Notes: generated by a model from the sequence alone, not told the origin. A stretch of DNA of 64,000 nt from Pseudomonadota bacterium (GCA_013285465.1 CP053449.1:2380735-2444734), one strand, 5' to 3'; shown: positions 35,301 through 44,055, counted from the first letter of the stretch. Numbers and translations: made by a program.

Positions 35301-36281
35301 GCTGGACAGCGCCAACGCAACCAGAGACGGCTCGCCCGTTTCTTCCAGCAAGCCCTTCACGATCTCTTTATTATCCTTATAGCGCGTAATCGCCGCACCC
35401 AGATGGTCCAGATCCTGATTCGTAAAGACGGATTTCAGGGAATCATAGGCTTGCGCATTCTCACAGACTTCCTCGAAAATCACCTGCAGGGTTTCGTTGC
35501 AGTCATTATAGACCTGACGCAGCAGATAATCAGGATTGCGGTAGGTACGCGTCAGATAGTCATTGTAATCGCCGTCGCCCAGCACTTCGGGGCGGCCTTC
35601 CGGCGGCAGATGCATGGATTCCAGCCAATCGAAAAAGCTGTTCACATAGAAAGGTTTGGAGGTTTTCAAGCCCAACAATTCGCCGCGGACTTCCTGAATT
35701 TTCTCCATGACATCGGCGGGTTTCTCTTTTTGGGTCGAGCCAAAAGGCCACATTTTCGATGCCCAGCTGCTTTTTTCGGCTTTTTCGGCTTTTTCCGCTT
35801 CAATCTTGGCCTTTGCCGTTGCCTCGACAACCGCATCCAGCGGCGCATCCGTATCTGTTGCGGTTTTCACCTCTTCCGGCGTTTCAACCGGCGTGTAAAG
35901 ATGTTCGGGGAATTCCAGCGGAATCGCCGAAAGACGCTCATAGACAGCCTTTTCCGCTTTCGAGGCACTGTCGCCGCCAAAAATCTTTTCCGCAGTTTCT
36001 GTGATTGTTTTTCCGTCAGTAAGGGGGGTTTTCAGGACGGTCCCGGCCAGATCGCCCGCTTCATCCAGCGCTTTTTCAAAAGCCGCCGAATCCTTCTTGC
36101 GCAGCGCATCGCTCAACGCAAAATAGGTGCGGTACATATCGTCTTTATTTTCGGCCATCCAGATGGAAATGGCGGTCGTGCTTTGTTCAACGGCGGCAAT
36201 CTCGCGGTTCAGGAAATCGCGGGTTTCCTGCCATTTTAAAAGCTCTTCCTTCAGCTCATCGACTGTCAATTGATTTGCCAT
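32385..36281 (-). CDS. Very large protein of unknown function with collagen-like segment and ankyrin-like repeat
   Basis: 1,298 residues with no signal peptide or membrane helix. The N-terminal helical half (1-420) carries the repeated Lys/Glu/Ala stretches typical of coiled coils. An Ala/Lys/Glu-rich rod is at about 427-463, then a Gly-x-x collagen-like stretch (GPQGQDGQQGADGQQGQDGQ) near 479-498, and one ankyrin-like unit (LTPLQIAAQQGNTDIIRMLM) near 504-523. The rest contains no family I recognise. Paired Cys are few. Modular, repeat-containing proteins of this size in host-associated or predatory alphaproteobacteria are often secreted effectors, which is only a hypothesis here. It is a single gene, divergent from trcR. 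Confidence 0.85.
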   Translation of the reverse strand: MANQLTVDELKEELLKWQETRDFLNREIAAVEQSTTAISIWMAENKDDMYRTYFALSDALRKKDSAAFEKALDEAGDLAGTVLKTPLTDGKTITETAEKIFGGDSASKAEKAVYERLSAIPLEFPEHLYTPVETPEEVKTATDTDAPLDAVVEATAKAKIEAEKAEKAEKSSWASKMWPFGSTQKEKPADVMEKIQEVRGELLGLKTSKPFYVNSFFDWLESMHLPPEGRPEVLGDGDYNDYLTRTYRNPDYLLRQVYNDCNETLQVIFEEVCENAQAYDSLKSVFTNQDLDHLGAAITRYKDNKEIVKGLLEETGEPSLVALALSSFDAGEKRTGAFEVAVDAAPEELTIKDKDGNALTNGTNVFDRVFELVLEKDASLMPEALGYTYEALKRRGKDKDLSAVALAVVAAVSDEDVKKLISEVQEQEKAAAAAKKQAEADAKAKAAAEKAAAEAEKAKKEQDANPEQQAAPAEGRQQGPQGQDGQQGADGQQGQDGQRATEKLTPLQIAAQQGNTDIIRMLMAAKEKVDFETQSFPQSSKLTTVLQVTEKDPDKTKAVLHELFRIMGRDTSAVDFYVDMHTAITEGKTQKTGNLLKNASREMLEEWLLIRSACEPEAEHAMDALLGVAKTEDARASLFQTAVSVGVPPFAPEQQNDTKLRKMKERLHALAEKAMTSGKTADIGIYTGTVQFVAANTTRTEFADMISHSTGFQSSLLGKIMKNVDPEGIYGSVQCLKPLEEAFDQKIEMADAFHVAGEGESNKDNAARLFGMADQYAGDYIQSPAGDTATVLYPEKLSHIYHAYDAVGYFSGAKSGQSEAAINKENATTYINVLEKRPGYIRIGDDLLRAENWDMMIFNGQYGDLEVFKNGTDKISLSLEESRVDEVFKAAMDGKDSFVAFQDMLLLDAATFTTLRYNEAAGEVVFDQDILVSDVTKKEFDALAKALQEKNDGVYSLDAENLLINTKKVDGVYTRTLAYYDPDAPSGEKEWEESTVELLVNGRTIFTKDLFGERDYGLETDISAQEQKDAALSAKIAEDIAARANFENIAEGLTVNKEAVLAVKSAEDTGMDTLTVIGSSRYVLEYLQDVAEEAPAAAAKNGSGVAKSFNDASAGSKFSAAAEEPQVPRAATKPARKSVNWVNADRILKEPFIEVKGGNFEVVVHGEEIAMKAAEKHRAAVKKTHTEVFDDFLCNKDDLCEASIYRGEAPRVVLKTGSEDVSVDVNAEDIKKAAKALGLKETVLTEDTPAGKRGKLQQAAILHFYRSDKQRSISETLQGLEAQRAAEKKNKKNAPKAG

Positions 36282-36383
36282 GTCTCTAAAACACCCTTGA
36301 TACCGAGAATCACCGGACGTCTCCGCCGTTCATTCTTTGTTAACGAATTAGTGGATAACATATCATTATTTTCCGTATTATGC

Positions 36384-36440
36384 AAACAAATTTCGAAAAT
36401 TTCTTTGTTTCTCCGTAAAAGTAATGGACTTTTTTGTCCA
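36384..36440. promoter_or_regulatory. Two inverted repeats in the divergent leader of trcR
   Basis: AAACAAA / TTTGTTT (36384-36390, 36404-36410) followed by TGGAC / GTCCA around six T (36425-36440), inside the 252-base AT-rich spacer between the large unknown gene and trcR. They may be operators or leader hairpins; no function is shown. Confidence 0.4.
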
Positions 36441-36533
36441 TATCCCCTATAAACCGCAGAGTAACATGTTGCATTTGCTATTCATCGCAAAAGAATTTAC
36501 TCAACAAAACTTTGAGATTTTAAGGAGAAGACA

Positions 36534-37238
36534 ATGGCGCAGCACCCCTTGATGCCAAAAGCCACCGCCGTATGGTTGATTGATAATACGGGACTCACTT
36601 TTGAACAAATCGCGGAATTCTGCGGTTTGCACAAGCTTGAGATTCAGGCGATTGCCGATGGCGAAATCGGCAGCGGCATTATCGGCGCGAATCCCGTCAC
36701 CAGTCAGGAATTGACGGAAGAAGAGATTAAAGCCTGTGAAAAGGACTCCAAACGCCGTTTAACGATGATGAAAACGGACCTGCCGCAGCCGAAAACGCGC
36801 ACAAAAGGCCCGCGCTATACGCCGGTTGCCAAACGCGCGGACAAGCCGAATGCGATTGCATGGCTGCTGAAAACCCATCCCGAGCTGATGGATTCACAAA
36901 TCGCCAAGCTGATCGGTACAACCAAACCGACCATTCAGGCCATCCGCGATAAAAGCCATATCAGCACGCCGAATCTGAAACCGCAGGATCCGCTGCTGCT
37001 GGGTCTGTGCAAGCGCGACGATTTTGAAAAAGCGCTGGAACGCGCACAGCGCCGTGTTGAGCGCGAAGCCAAAGCCGCCGAGAAAAAAGCTGCTGCGAAA
37101 AAACCCGCCGCGAAAAAAGACGCGGCTGAAGCAACACCCGCTGCTGCGGATGCACCTGTTGCGGAAGCTGCGCAAGAAGATGCCGCCACGGAAGAAAGCA
37201 CAACGGAAAGCGTCGAAGCACGCAGCGCCGAAGCTTAA
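36534..37238 (+). CDS. trcR: Cell-cycle transcriptional regulator TrcR (DUF1013)
   Basis: 234 residues. The DUF1013 region (1-~165) starts MPKATAVWLIDNTGLTFEQIAEFCGLHKLEIQAIADGEI and repeats a similar unit in NAIAWLLKTHPELMDSQIAKLIGTTKPTIQAIRDKSH, which look like two helix-turn-helix-like units. A Lys/Ala-rich then Glu/Ala-rich tail (about 170-234) is a likely disordered extension. The family is essentially confined to alphaproteobacteria, is named TrcR and linked to cell-cycle gene control. A good AAGGAG site precedes the ATG. Regulatory targets cannot be read from this sequence. Confidence 0.9.
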   Translation: MAQHPLMPKATAVWLIDNTGLTFEQIAEFCGLHKLEIQAIADGEIGSGIIGANPVTSQELTEEEIKACEKDSKRRLTMMKTDLPQPKTRTKGPRYTPVAKRADKPNAIAWLLKTHPELMDSQIAKLIGTTKPTIQAIRDKSHISTPNLKPQDPLLLGLCKRDDFEKALERAQRRVEREAKAAEKKAAAKKPAAKKDAAEATPAAADAPVAEAAQEDAATEESTTESVEARSAEA

Positions 37239-37265
37239 AACCCGATTCGGTTATCAAAAAATTTC

Positions 37266-37297
37266 AAAACCCGCGTTTGAAAAAGCGCGGGTTTTTC
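37266..37297 (+). terminator. Rho-independent terminator of trcR
   Basis: AAACCCGCG / CGCGGGTTT stem with a ten-base loop and a trailing T run, about 30 bases after the trcR stop. Confidence 0.88.
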
Positions 37298-37333
37298 TGT
37301 TCCTAATGTCGGTCTTCCTCTAAACTGAGCGCC

Positions 37334-37993
37334 ATGACACAAAAGAAAACCGCATGCCGACATCTTTGCTATTCAATTCTTATCGCAGGCTACTTCCTAG
37401 CGACAACTTTCGCGCAAGGGGCAGACAACCTTTCACCACAATTACGAAAGTCCTGCGACCGCTTATATGACTTACAAATATTCCTGAAAGAGTTTGAGGC
37501 GACAAAAGAACATATTCCAGCTACCTCAACAAAAGAGAGCCATATGCAGGCTGATTGTTCTCACGAAGCACTCAACCTTCCCGCGCTTCAAGAGCTTGAA
37601 AAACAGGCTGCCATATTGGGAAGCACCCTAAACAAATATTACGGTATCGGAAGCGGATGGCGGGATATAGGACATGCACTAAAATGGATAAAACTTAAAG
37701 CAAGATACCACCCCACCTTACCTCTGGCGGAAATGCAAATAACGCCCCGCTCATCAGAGGATACCAAGAAATACATTGAAAATAGAAATCGTGATGAATA
37801 CGTCCAAAAACAGCTTGAGGGACGCCCTTTGAGTGAAGAACAAATCATCCTCTTTGAGGAAGTGCGCAACAAAGCTATCAATGCCCTAAGCCATATATTC
37901 ACGAAAGACGGCAATATCCCAAAGACCAGCGCAAATAAACGCGCGACGGAAATAGTTGATACGATTTCCTATATCCTAATTCAGGGAATGTAA
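37334..37993 (+). CDS. Secreted protein of unknown function
   Basis: 219 residues. An N-terminal signal peptide (about 1-30, cleavage near QGA) follows a short basic segment, and the mature part is helical and hydrophilic with two Cys (near 41 and 75) that could pair. No recognisable domain. Composition is somewhat more AT-rich than its neighbours. It converges on the phosphoglycerate mutase-like gene, with stop codons five bases apart. Confidence 0.6.
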   Translation: MTQKKTACRHLCYSILIAGYFLATTFAQGADNLSPQLRKSCDRLYDLQIFLKEFEATKEHIPATSTKESHMQADCSHEALNLPALQELEKQAAILGSTLNKYYGIGSGWRDIGHALKWIKLKARYHPTLPLAEMQITPRSSEDTKKYIENRNRDEYVQKQLEGRPLSEEQIILFEEVRNKAINALSHIFTKDGNIPKTSANKRATEIVDTISYILIQGM

Positions 37994-37998
37994 TATTT

Positions 37999-38757
37999 TC
38001 AGCCGTTACGTCTGTTTGCCGGGCGGTCTTTCTTTTGCTTCGCACCGCTAACGCCATCAACATCATTCTTGTCGGAAGCATTGTCGTTTGTCGGCGGCTG
38101 TGCAGCGATGCGGTCTTCAACCATATAGCTGGCGCTGACTTTGGTGGCACAGGAGTCGAATTCCAGCACCCAGGGGGAGGCGTTTTTCACTTTTGCCCGT
38201 TGTTCATGATAGGTTTCCGGCGTCGCCTCACCCGCCAGCAATTTAAAGGCGCGGACAACATTGGAATGGCAAACCACCATCACCGTCTTGCCGTCTTCCA
38301 GCAACGGTTTTAACTCGCGGTCGTAAAATTCCTCCAGACGTTTCTGCACATCCGCGGCGCTTTCACCGCCCGGAAAAGCCTGCGCATATTGGCGGTCAAA
38401 GGCGATAATATCAGGGTCGGTCTTGTAATGCCGTCCGGTAAAATCACCGGTATCCTGCTCCATAATGTCGTAATCCTGATGCACATTCCATGTGCCGTCC
38501 TCATTTTTCAAATGTGCGGTGGCGGCATCATCCATATGGTCCAAAATCAGCTCCGCCGTTTTAAAGGCGCGGTCCAGCGGCGAGGCATAAACCTTGTCCA
38601 CATGTGTTGCAGCAAGCAGTTTCCCCGCGCCGCGCGCCTGTTCTTCGCCTTTTTCGGTCAGAGGCACATTTTTCTGCCCCGTCATTTTCTTTGCGGCGTT
38701 ATAGCCGGTTTGACCGTGACGCAGAACAATCAGCGTGCCTTTTTTCTTTTCCGTCAT
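37999..38757 (-). CDS. Histidine phosphatase superfamily protein, phosphoglycerate mutase-like
   Basis: 252 residues. The phosphohistidine motif LRHGQTGYN is near residues 12-20, EARGAGKLLAAT-type and VYASPLDRAFKTAEL segments follow, then the second catalytic His in MVVCHSNVVRAFKLL near 162. This layout is that of cofactor-dependent phosphoglycerate mutases and related phosphatases. A lysine/asparagine-rich tail of about 45 residues (NDNASDKNDVDG...) is extra. Whether it interconverts 3- and 2-phosphoglycerate or acts as a phosphatase cannot be decided from sequence. Confidence 0.88.
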   Translation of the reverse strand: MTEKKKGTLIVLRHGQTGYNAAKKMTGQKNVPLTEKGEEQARGAGKLLAATHVDKVYASPLDRAFKTAELILDHMDDAATAHLKNEDGTWNVHQDYDIMEQDTGDFTGRHYKTDPDIIAFDRQYAQAFPGGESAADVQKRLEEFYDRELKPLLEDGKTVMVVCHSNVVRAFKLLAGEATPETYHEQRAKVKNASPWVLEFDSCATKVSASYMVEDRIAAQPPTNDNASDKNDVDGVSGAKQKKDRPANRRNG

Positions 38758-38801
38758 TTTGTATTACCTTTCAAATTCTTCTTATTCTTATGTCTTTATT
38801 C

Positions 38802-39476
38802 TTAATCATTATAAAGCGCACGGCCCAGCTTCGGATCGCGATAGCGAAACAGGCTTTCATCAGGCAAATGAATGTTACTATGCGATTCCCACAAGGCGAT
38901 ACTTGTCGTCAGCCCCTGTGCATCATGAATAACCCAGCTGACCAGCTGCATCGGCTTTTGCCGGAAGATCAGCGTCAGATTCCCCGCCCCCGGATCGGCT
39001 GTCTGCGTCAGCGTCACTTCCAGCGTTTTATCTTCCGCCATCATGCCTTCCGTGATATCCAGAATTTTGATGTCGCCGGACAGGCGGATATTCTCGCGCA
39101 AAATAAAATCAGCCAGCGAATTGCCGATGGCCGTGCTGGACTGGTTTTCCATCTCCGCATCATAGAAATAGATAAACAAGCCGTCTGCGACGATAAAATC
39201 CTCGATCGGCGGGTCATATTCAAACCGCATCTTGCCCGGGCGCTGCAGATAAAACACGCCCGAGGTTTTCTCGCCATTCGGCGCCGTCTGGGTAAAATGC
39301 GCCTTCATGGTTTTCAGATCGCGCAGATATTTTTCAATCTTGCTGACGGTTTTCAGCCGTTCCTCCGCAGGATGCGGCGCGGCCTGCACCGCGTTAAGCG
39401 GAAGCGCGACGGAAAAAACCGCCGTTAAAACGAGAATGGAAAAAAAACGCGTTAAAGCAGACAAAAACTGTCGCAT
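38802..39476 (-). CDS. lolA: Outer-membrane lipoprotein carrier protein LolA
   Basis: 224 residues. Signal peptide to about residue 32, then the LolA half-barrel: MKAHFTQTAPNGEKTSGVFYLQRPGKMRFEYDPP near 55-85 is the diagnostic first part, and VADGLFIYFYD, LRENIRLSGDIKILDI and LTLIFRQKPMQLVSWVIHDAQG follow. LolA ferries lipoproteins released by LolCDE across the periplasm to the outer membrane. No lolCDE or lolB is in view. It lies divergent from fmt with an 81-base spacer. Confidence 0.93.
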   Translation of the reverse strand: MRQFLSALTRFFSILVLTAVFSVALPLNAVQAAPHPAEERLKTVSKIEKYLRDLKTMKAHFTQTAPNGEKTSGVFYLQRPGKMRFEYDPPIEDFIVADGLFIYFYDAEMENQSSTAIGNSLADFILRENIRLSGDIKILDITEGMMAEDKTLEVTLTQTADPGAGNLTLIFRQKPMQLVSWVIHDAQGLTTSIALWESHSNIHLPDESLFRYRDPKLGRALYND

Positions 39477-39557
39477 TCACTTATCACCCTGCGATATGTT
39501 ACCGTTAAACATGCGGTGAAAATCCTAACACATTTTTTTTCATATTGGGGAATTTTT

Positions 39558-40505
39558 TTGACAAAAGCGCTGAAAATTATCTTTATGGGCACGCCCGATT
39601 TTGCCGTTCCCGCACTGGAAGCCATTGTAAAAGCGGGACATAATGTCATTGCCGTTTACAGCCAGCCGCCGCGTCCGGCAGGGCGCGGAAAAAAGCCGCA
39701 GCTCTCCGCCGTGCATCAATATGCCGCAGAAAACGGCCTGAAAGTGCTGACGCCGGAAAATTTCAAATCCGCCGCCGCACGGGAGGAATTTCAGGCGCTG
39801 AATGCCGATATCGCCGTGGTCGCCGCCTATGGGCTGATTCTGCCCACCGCCATTTTAAATGCGCCGCGTCTGGGCTGTATCAATATCCATGCCTCACTAC
39901 TGCCGCGCTGGCGCGGTGCCGCTCCCATCCAGCGCGCCATTCTGGCAGGTGATGCAAAAAGCGGCGTTGCCATTATGCAGATGGAAAAAGGGCTGGATAC
40001 AGGCCCCGTTCTGATGATGGAAAGCACACCGATTACGCCCGAAACGACGGCCACATCTTTGCATGACGCGCTTGCCGCTATCGGCAGTGATCTAGCCATC
40101 AAAACCCTTGCCGCTTTCGCAGAGGACAAACCGCCCAAACCCATCCCGCAAGCGGAACTGGGCGGCGACACCTGTTACGCATCCATGCTGACGCGGGAAG
40201 AAGGCAAAATCGACTGGTCGGAAACAGCGGATGTCTTAGAGCGCAAAATCCGCGCCCTTACCCCGTGGCCGGGCGTCTGGTGCCTGTACGCGCACGGAAC
40301 AAAACGCCTGAAAATCCACGCCGCAACTGTTGCCACAGCGCAACCCGCCGTCCCCGGCACAATATTGGATAAAAATCTGACCGTGGCCTGCGGCAAAGGC
40401 ACCGCCCTAACCCTAGCCTCCGTCCAGCCCGAAGGCAAAAAAGCCATGGACGGTGCCAGCTTCCTGAATGGTGGTACGGTCAGTATTGGCGACACTTTTG
40501 ACTGA
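39558..40505 (+). CDS. fmt: Methionyl-tRNA formyltransferase
   Basis: Formylates initiator Met-tRNA. About 315 residues if it begins at the TTG at 39558, which follows a GGGG element at good spacing and gives the usual N terminus close to KIIFMGTPDFAVPALEAI; longer options are open upstream. The formyl-transfer core contains AAYGLILPTAILNAPRLGCINIHASLLPRWRGAAPIQRAIL, with the catalytic Asn/His/Asp region, and MEKGLDTGPVL. The C-terminal tRNA-binding domain spans about 205-312. Partner def is not adjacent. Confidence 0.95.
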   Translation: MTKALKIIFMGTPDFAVPALEAIVKAGHNVIAVYSQPPRPAGRGKKPQLSAVHQYAAENGLKVLTPENFKSAAAREEFQALNADIAVVAAYGLILPTAILNAPRLGCINIHASLLPRWRGAAPIQRAILAGDAKSGVAIMQMEKGLDTGPVLMMESTPITPETTATSLHDALAAIGSDLAIKTLAAFAEDKPPKPIPQAELGGDTCYASMLTREEGKIDWSETADVLERKIRALTPWPGVWCLYAHGTKRLKIHAATVATAQPAVPGTILDKNLTVACGKGTALTLASVQPEGKKAMDGASFLNGGTVSIGDTFD

Positions 40506-40523
40506 GAAGAAACTTTTAACGCT

Positions 40524-41111
40524 CTATTTGTTTCTCCATTGCCATGGTGGCGTTGGATTTGGCGCGTGCCATAACCCAATTTTTTTTGATTTAGCCCATC
40601 TCTCCAATTGATTCAGCTTGCCTTGCCTGTCTTTAGGTAAATGATTGTAGAATCTACGCATAACCCAAGCATGACCCAAAGTAACCATCCTTTCATTCAC
40701 GTTCAGCCAATCATTTTTATTTTTATCAAAAACGTAAATTGTCGCCAGAGTTCTTCCATAAACATCTATTCCATGTTCTTCAATATGTACTCTTTGTCCA
40801 CCGATAAGTTTAATAAGGCCATATTTGGCTGCATCCCCCCAATATTGTCCGTCTTCGGGGCAGTCTATAGCATCTAGCCGAATTGTGATTTTTCTCCACC
40901 TCTTAGACACAATCACTGTATCTCCGTCGACAACGTATAAAACCCCAGCGCGCGGCAGACGATTTATTTTACCTTTTATGAGATTACCGCTTAGTGCTTT
41001 CTTTGTTGAAGCAACGCGGATATTGGAGGGTTTCCTACGTTTACGATAGTAAGCCGACTTATTGGTGGTTACCGAAAGAATAAATCTAAAAATAAAAGCC
41101 ACTATGCGCAA
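40524..41111 (-). CDS. Thermonuclease (SNase) family protein
   Basis: 195 residues. An N-terminal hydrophobic segment with basic residues may be a signal or anchor. The SNase OB fold (about 50-180) has VVDGDTVIVSKRWRKITIRLDAIDCPE, with calcium-binding Asp and catalytic Arg, a second Arg in DVYGRTLATIYV, and NERMVTLGHAW. Such enzymes cut DNA or RNA next to the 5' phosphate in the presence of Ca2+. The gene is distinctly more AT-rich than uvrD and fmt that flank it, so recent acquisition is likely. Confidence 0.88.
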   Translation of the reverse strand: MRIVAFIFRFILSVTTNKSAYYRKRRKPSNIRVASTKKALSGNLIKGKINRLPRAGVLYVVDGDTVIVSKRWRKITIRLDAIDCPEDGQYWGDAAKYGLIKLIGGQRVHIEEHGIDVYGRTLATIYVFDKNKNDWLNVNERMVTLGHAWVMRRFYNHLPKDRQGKLNQLERWAKSKKIGLWHAPNPTPPWQWRNK

Positions 41112-41117
41112 GACTTA

Positions 41118-43361
41118 TCAACCCTCCAGCATCTGCACAAAACGCTCCATCAGCTTTTTGCGGCCTGCATTGTCAAAACGGATATCCAGCTTATTGCCTT
41201 CTACGCCGATCACCGTACCTTTGCCGAAATTGTCATGGGTCACGCGGCTGCCCAGCGCAATCCCCGCCTCGCTGCGTTTTTTCGATGGTTGTACATCAAT
41301 CACAGCACTCGCCTCCGGAACGGAGGAGCGCGGCACGTAAAACTGCGTTTCGCGGCGGCTTTGATGGCTGTAATAAACGCCGCTATCGGAATGCGCTTCG
41401 ACCAGTTCTTCCGGCAATTCACCTAAGAAACGCGAAGGGATGGCTGATGACCAGTTGCCGTAGACCATACGGTTCTGTGCATGGAAAATATACAGATTTT
41501 TCCGCGCCCGCGTCAGCCCGACATAGGCAAGGCGGCGCTCTTCCTCCAGCCCCGCCATGCCGTTTTCATCCAATGTGCGCTGGCTGGGGAACACGCCTTC
41601 CTCCCATCCCGGCAGGAAAACCGTGTCAAATTCCAGCCCCTTCGCCGCATGCAGGGTCATAATCGTCACCATATCCTGATGATTATTCTGCTGCATTTCC
41701 ATGACCAGCGCGACATGTTCCAGAAAACCGCCGATATTTTCAAATTCGCCAACGGCGGCAACCAGCTCTTTCAGGTTTTCCAGCCTGCCGGGTGCTTCAA
41801 CGGATTTATCCTGCTTCCACATTTCGATATAGCCGGATTCCTCCAGAATAATCCCTGCCAGCTCAGAAGGCGGCAACTCCGCCAGCTGCGCACGCCAGCG
41901 CAGAAAATCCTGCATCAGCCCTGACAGCACATGTTTCAGCTTTGGACGCAGAATATCCGTCTGGACAATACGCAGGCAGCCTTCAAACAGCGATAACCGG
42001 TTTTGCCGCGCAAAACTATGCAGGCTTTCCAGCGCCGCAGGGCCAACGCCGCGTTTGGGTGTATTGATAATGCGCTCAAAGGCCAGATCATCGGAAGGCT
42101 GCATCACCAGCCGGAAATAGGCAATCGCATCGCGGATTTCCATACGCTCGTAAAAGCGCGGCCCGCCGATCACACGATAGGGAAGGCCGATGGTCATAAA
42201 GCGTTCCTCGAACTCCCGTGTTTGATAACCCGCCCGCACCAGCACGGCGATTTCGTTCAAACGGTGCTTGCGCCGCTGCAGATTTTCAATTTCCTCACCG
42301 ATTTCGGCGGCTTCCTGCGGGCCGTCCCAGACCTGACGGAGATTGATCTTCTCCCCCGCTTCGCTGGCACTCCACAGTTTTTTGCCCATCCGTCCGGCAT
42401 TATGGGCGATCACGGCATTCGCCGCCTGCAGAATTTCGGGAGTGGAGCGGTAATTCTGTTCCAAACGCACGATTTTCGCCTGCGGAAAATCTTCTTCAAA
42501 ACGCAGAATATTGCCGATATCCGCACCGCGCCAGCCATAGATTGACTGGTCATCATCACCGACGCAGCAGATATTCTTATGTTTCTGCGCCAACAGCCGC
42601 AGCCATAAATATTGCGCCGTATTGGTATCCTGATATTCATCCACCAGAATATAGCGGAACTGGTCCTGATACAGCCGCAGAATATCGCTGTTTTTCGGAT
42701 TTTTAAAAATTGTAATCATATGCAGCAGCAAATCACCGAAATCACAGGCATTCAACGCAAGCAGCCGCTCTTGATACAGCTTGTATAATTTCGGCATTTT
42801 ACCATCGACCAGCCCGCCTGCCTCGTCACGTCCGATATCTTCGGGGCGCAAAGCGCGGTTTTTCCAGCCGTCGATAACACCTGCCATCATGCGCGGCGGG
42901 TGTTTTTTCACATCCACACCCTCGGCAATGGCGATCTGTTTCATCAGCCGCATCTGGTCATCCGTGTCCAGAATGGTGAAATTACCGTTTTCAAGCTCCG
43001 CCCGTTCCGCATGGCGGCGCAGCATCCGTGCCGCCAGCGAATGGAACGTGCCGATCCACCAGCCTTCAACGGGGCGTCCGTCCAGAAGCTGTGACACGCG
43101 TTCCCGCATTTCCTGCGCCGCTTTATTGGTAAAAGTCACCGCCAGTATCTGATGCGGCTGCGCCGTGCCTGTTCTTAAAAGATGCCCCAGCCTTGTCGTA
43201 AGAACGCGGGTTTTACCCGTTCCTGCCCCGGCCAGCACCAGCAGCGGACCGTCCAGAGCCTCCACAGCCTGCCGCTGTTCAGGGTTCAGCGCCGCCAGAT
43301 AAGGGAGGGCGGCAGGGTTGCTTTTCTGTTCCGTTTTTTGTTCCGCGGGGGTAGCCGGCAT
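41118..43361 (-). CDS. uvrD: UvrD/PcrA-type DNA helicase
   Basis: About 747 residues from the ATG at 43361 (the open frame continues to a GTG at 43430, without a better ribosome site). SF1A helicase: Walker A GAGTGKTRVLTTR near residue 45, TFTNKAAQEMRERV, Walker B YILVDEYQDTN near 225, DDDQSIYGWRGA, QNYRSTPEILQAA, MTLHAAKGLEFDTVFLPGWEEGVFPS, and VGLTRARKNLYI. The C-terminal segment with HDNFGKGTVIGVEGNKLDIRF is a Tudor-like domain, as in PcrA. It acts in repair and in clearing proteins from DNA. Divergent from pal. Confidence 0.95.
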   Translation of the reverse strand: MPATPAEQKTEQKSNPAALPYLAALNPEQRQAVEALDGPLLVLAGAGTGKTRVLTTRLGHLLRTGTAQPHQILAVTFTNKAAQEMRERVSQLLDGRPVEGWWIGTFHSLAARMLRRHAERAELENGNFTILDTDDQMRLMKQIAIAEGVDVKKHPPRMMAGVIDGWKNRALRPEDIGRDEAGGLVDGKMPKLYKLYQERLLALNACDFGDLLLHMITIFKNPKNSDILRLYQDQFRYILVDEYQDTNTAQYLWLRLLAQKHKNICCVGDDDQSIYGWRGADIGNILRFEEDFPQAKIVRLEQNYRSTPEILQAANAVIAHNAGRMGKKLWSASEAGEKINLRQVWDGPQEAAEIGEEIENLQRRKHRLNEIAVLVRAGYQTREFEERFMTIGLPYRVIGGPRFYERMEIRDAIAYFRLVMQPSDDLAFERIINTPKRGVGPAALESLHSFARQNRLSLFEGCLRIVQTDILRPKLKHVLSGLMQDFLRWRAQLAELPPSELAGIILEESGYIEMWKQDKSVEAPGRLENLKELVAAVGEFENIGGFLEHVALVMEMQQNNHQDMVTIMTLHAAKGLEFDTVFLPGWEEGVFPSQRTLDENGMAGLEEERRLAYVGLTRARKNLYIFHAQNRMVYGNWSSAIPSRFLGELPEELVEAHSDSGVYYSHQSRRETQFYVPRSSVPEASAVIDVQPSKKRSEAGIALGSRVTHDNFGKGTVIGVEGNKLDIRFDNAGRKKLMERFVQMLEG

Positions 43362-43501
43362 GAATTTGTGCTTCCGTTGCTTATTAATAGGGGACAAGCC
43401 CTGTTTTTTTCTATATGATTTTCCTTGCACCTATTCTAGGTAATGCTAACATCCTTATAAAGTCTAAAATACTCTTCAGCAGGAAAACGGAGGCTAAATT
43501 A

Positions 43502-44029
43502 ATGAACAAACTGAAACATTTTACATGGGTGCTGGCGCTCACCCTGTTGCTCACAGGTTGTGGCACGAAAAAAGACGAAGTCGATACAGGCCTTGGCGTT
43601 GACGAACGTCCGCCGGTGACAGGGTTTGAAGACGGCGCATCTATGGACGGCGTCGAGCAAAGCGGCATTATGCCCGGCACACAGCAGGATCTGGTTGTCA
43701 ATGTCGGCGACCGCGTCTTCTTTGATTACGACCAGTACACGCTGCGCTCTGATGCCCGTGAAACCATCGAGCGTCAGGCAACATGGCTGAAACAGCACGG
43801 TCACCTGACTTTCGTGATTGAAGGCCATTGTGACGAACGCGGCACGCGTGAATACAACCTTGCGCTGGGCGAACGCCGTGCGCAGGCCGTACGGAACTAC
43901 CTTGTCGCGCTGGGAATTGAGCCGAGCCGTGTTCAGGTTATCTCCTACGGTAAGGAACGTCCCGCCGCTTTGGGTGCAAACCCGAATGCATGGGCACAAA
44001 ACCGCCGCGGCGTTATCGTTATCAAATAA
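43502..44029 (+). CDS. pal: Peptidoglycan-associated lipoprotein Pal
   Basis: 175 residues from the ATG at 43502, which has GGAGG nine bases upstream. Lipobox LLLTGCG places lipidation at Cys20. A short linker then leads to the OmpA-like domain (about 70-175) with FFDYDQYTLRSDA, IEGHCDERGTREYNLALGERRAQAVRNYL and the Asp/Arg pair that binds diaminopimelate in peptidoglycan. Pal is the outer-membrane arm of the Tol-Pal system used during division. The genes tolQRAB that often precede it are not here. Confidence 0.96.
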   Translation: MNKLKHFTWVLALTLLLTGCGTKKDEVDTGLGVDERPPVTGFEDGASMDGVEQSGIMPGTQQDLVVNVGDRVFFDYDQYTLRSDARETIERQATWLKQHGHLTFVIEGHCDERGTREYNLALGERRAQAVRNYLVALGIEPSRVQVISYGKERPAALGANPNAWAQNRRGVIVIK

Positions 44030-44055
44030 CGGCACAACGGAAAAAATGATAAACC

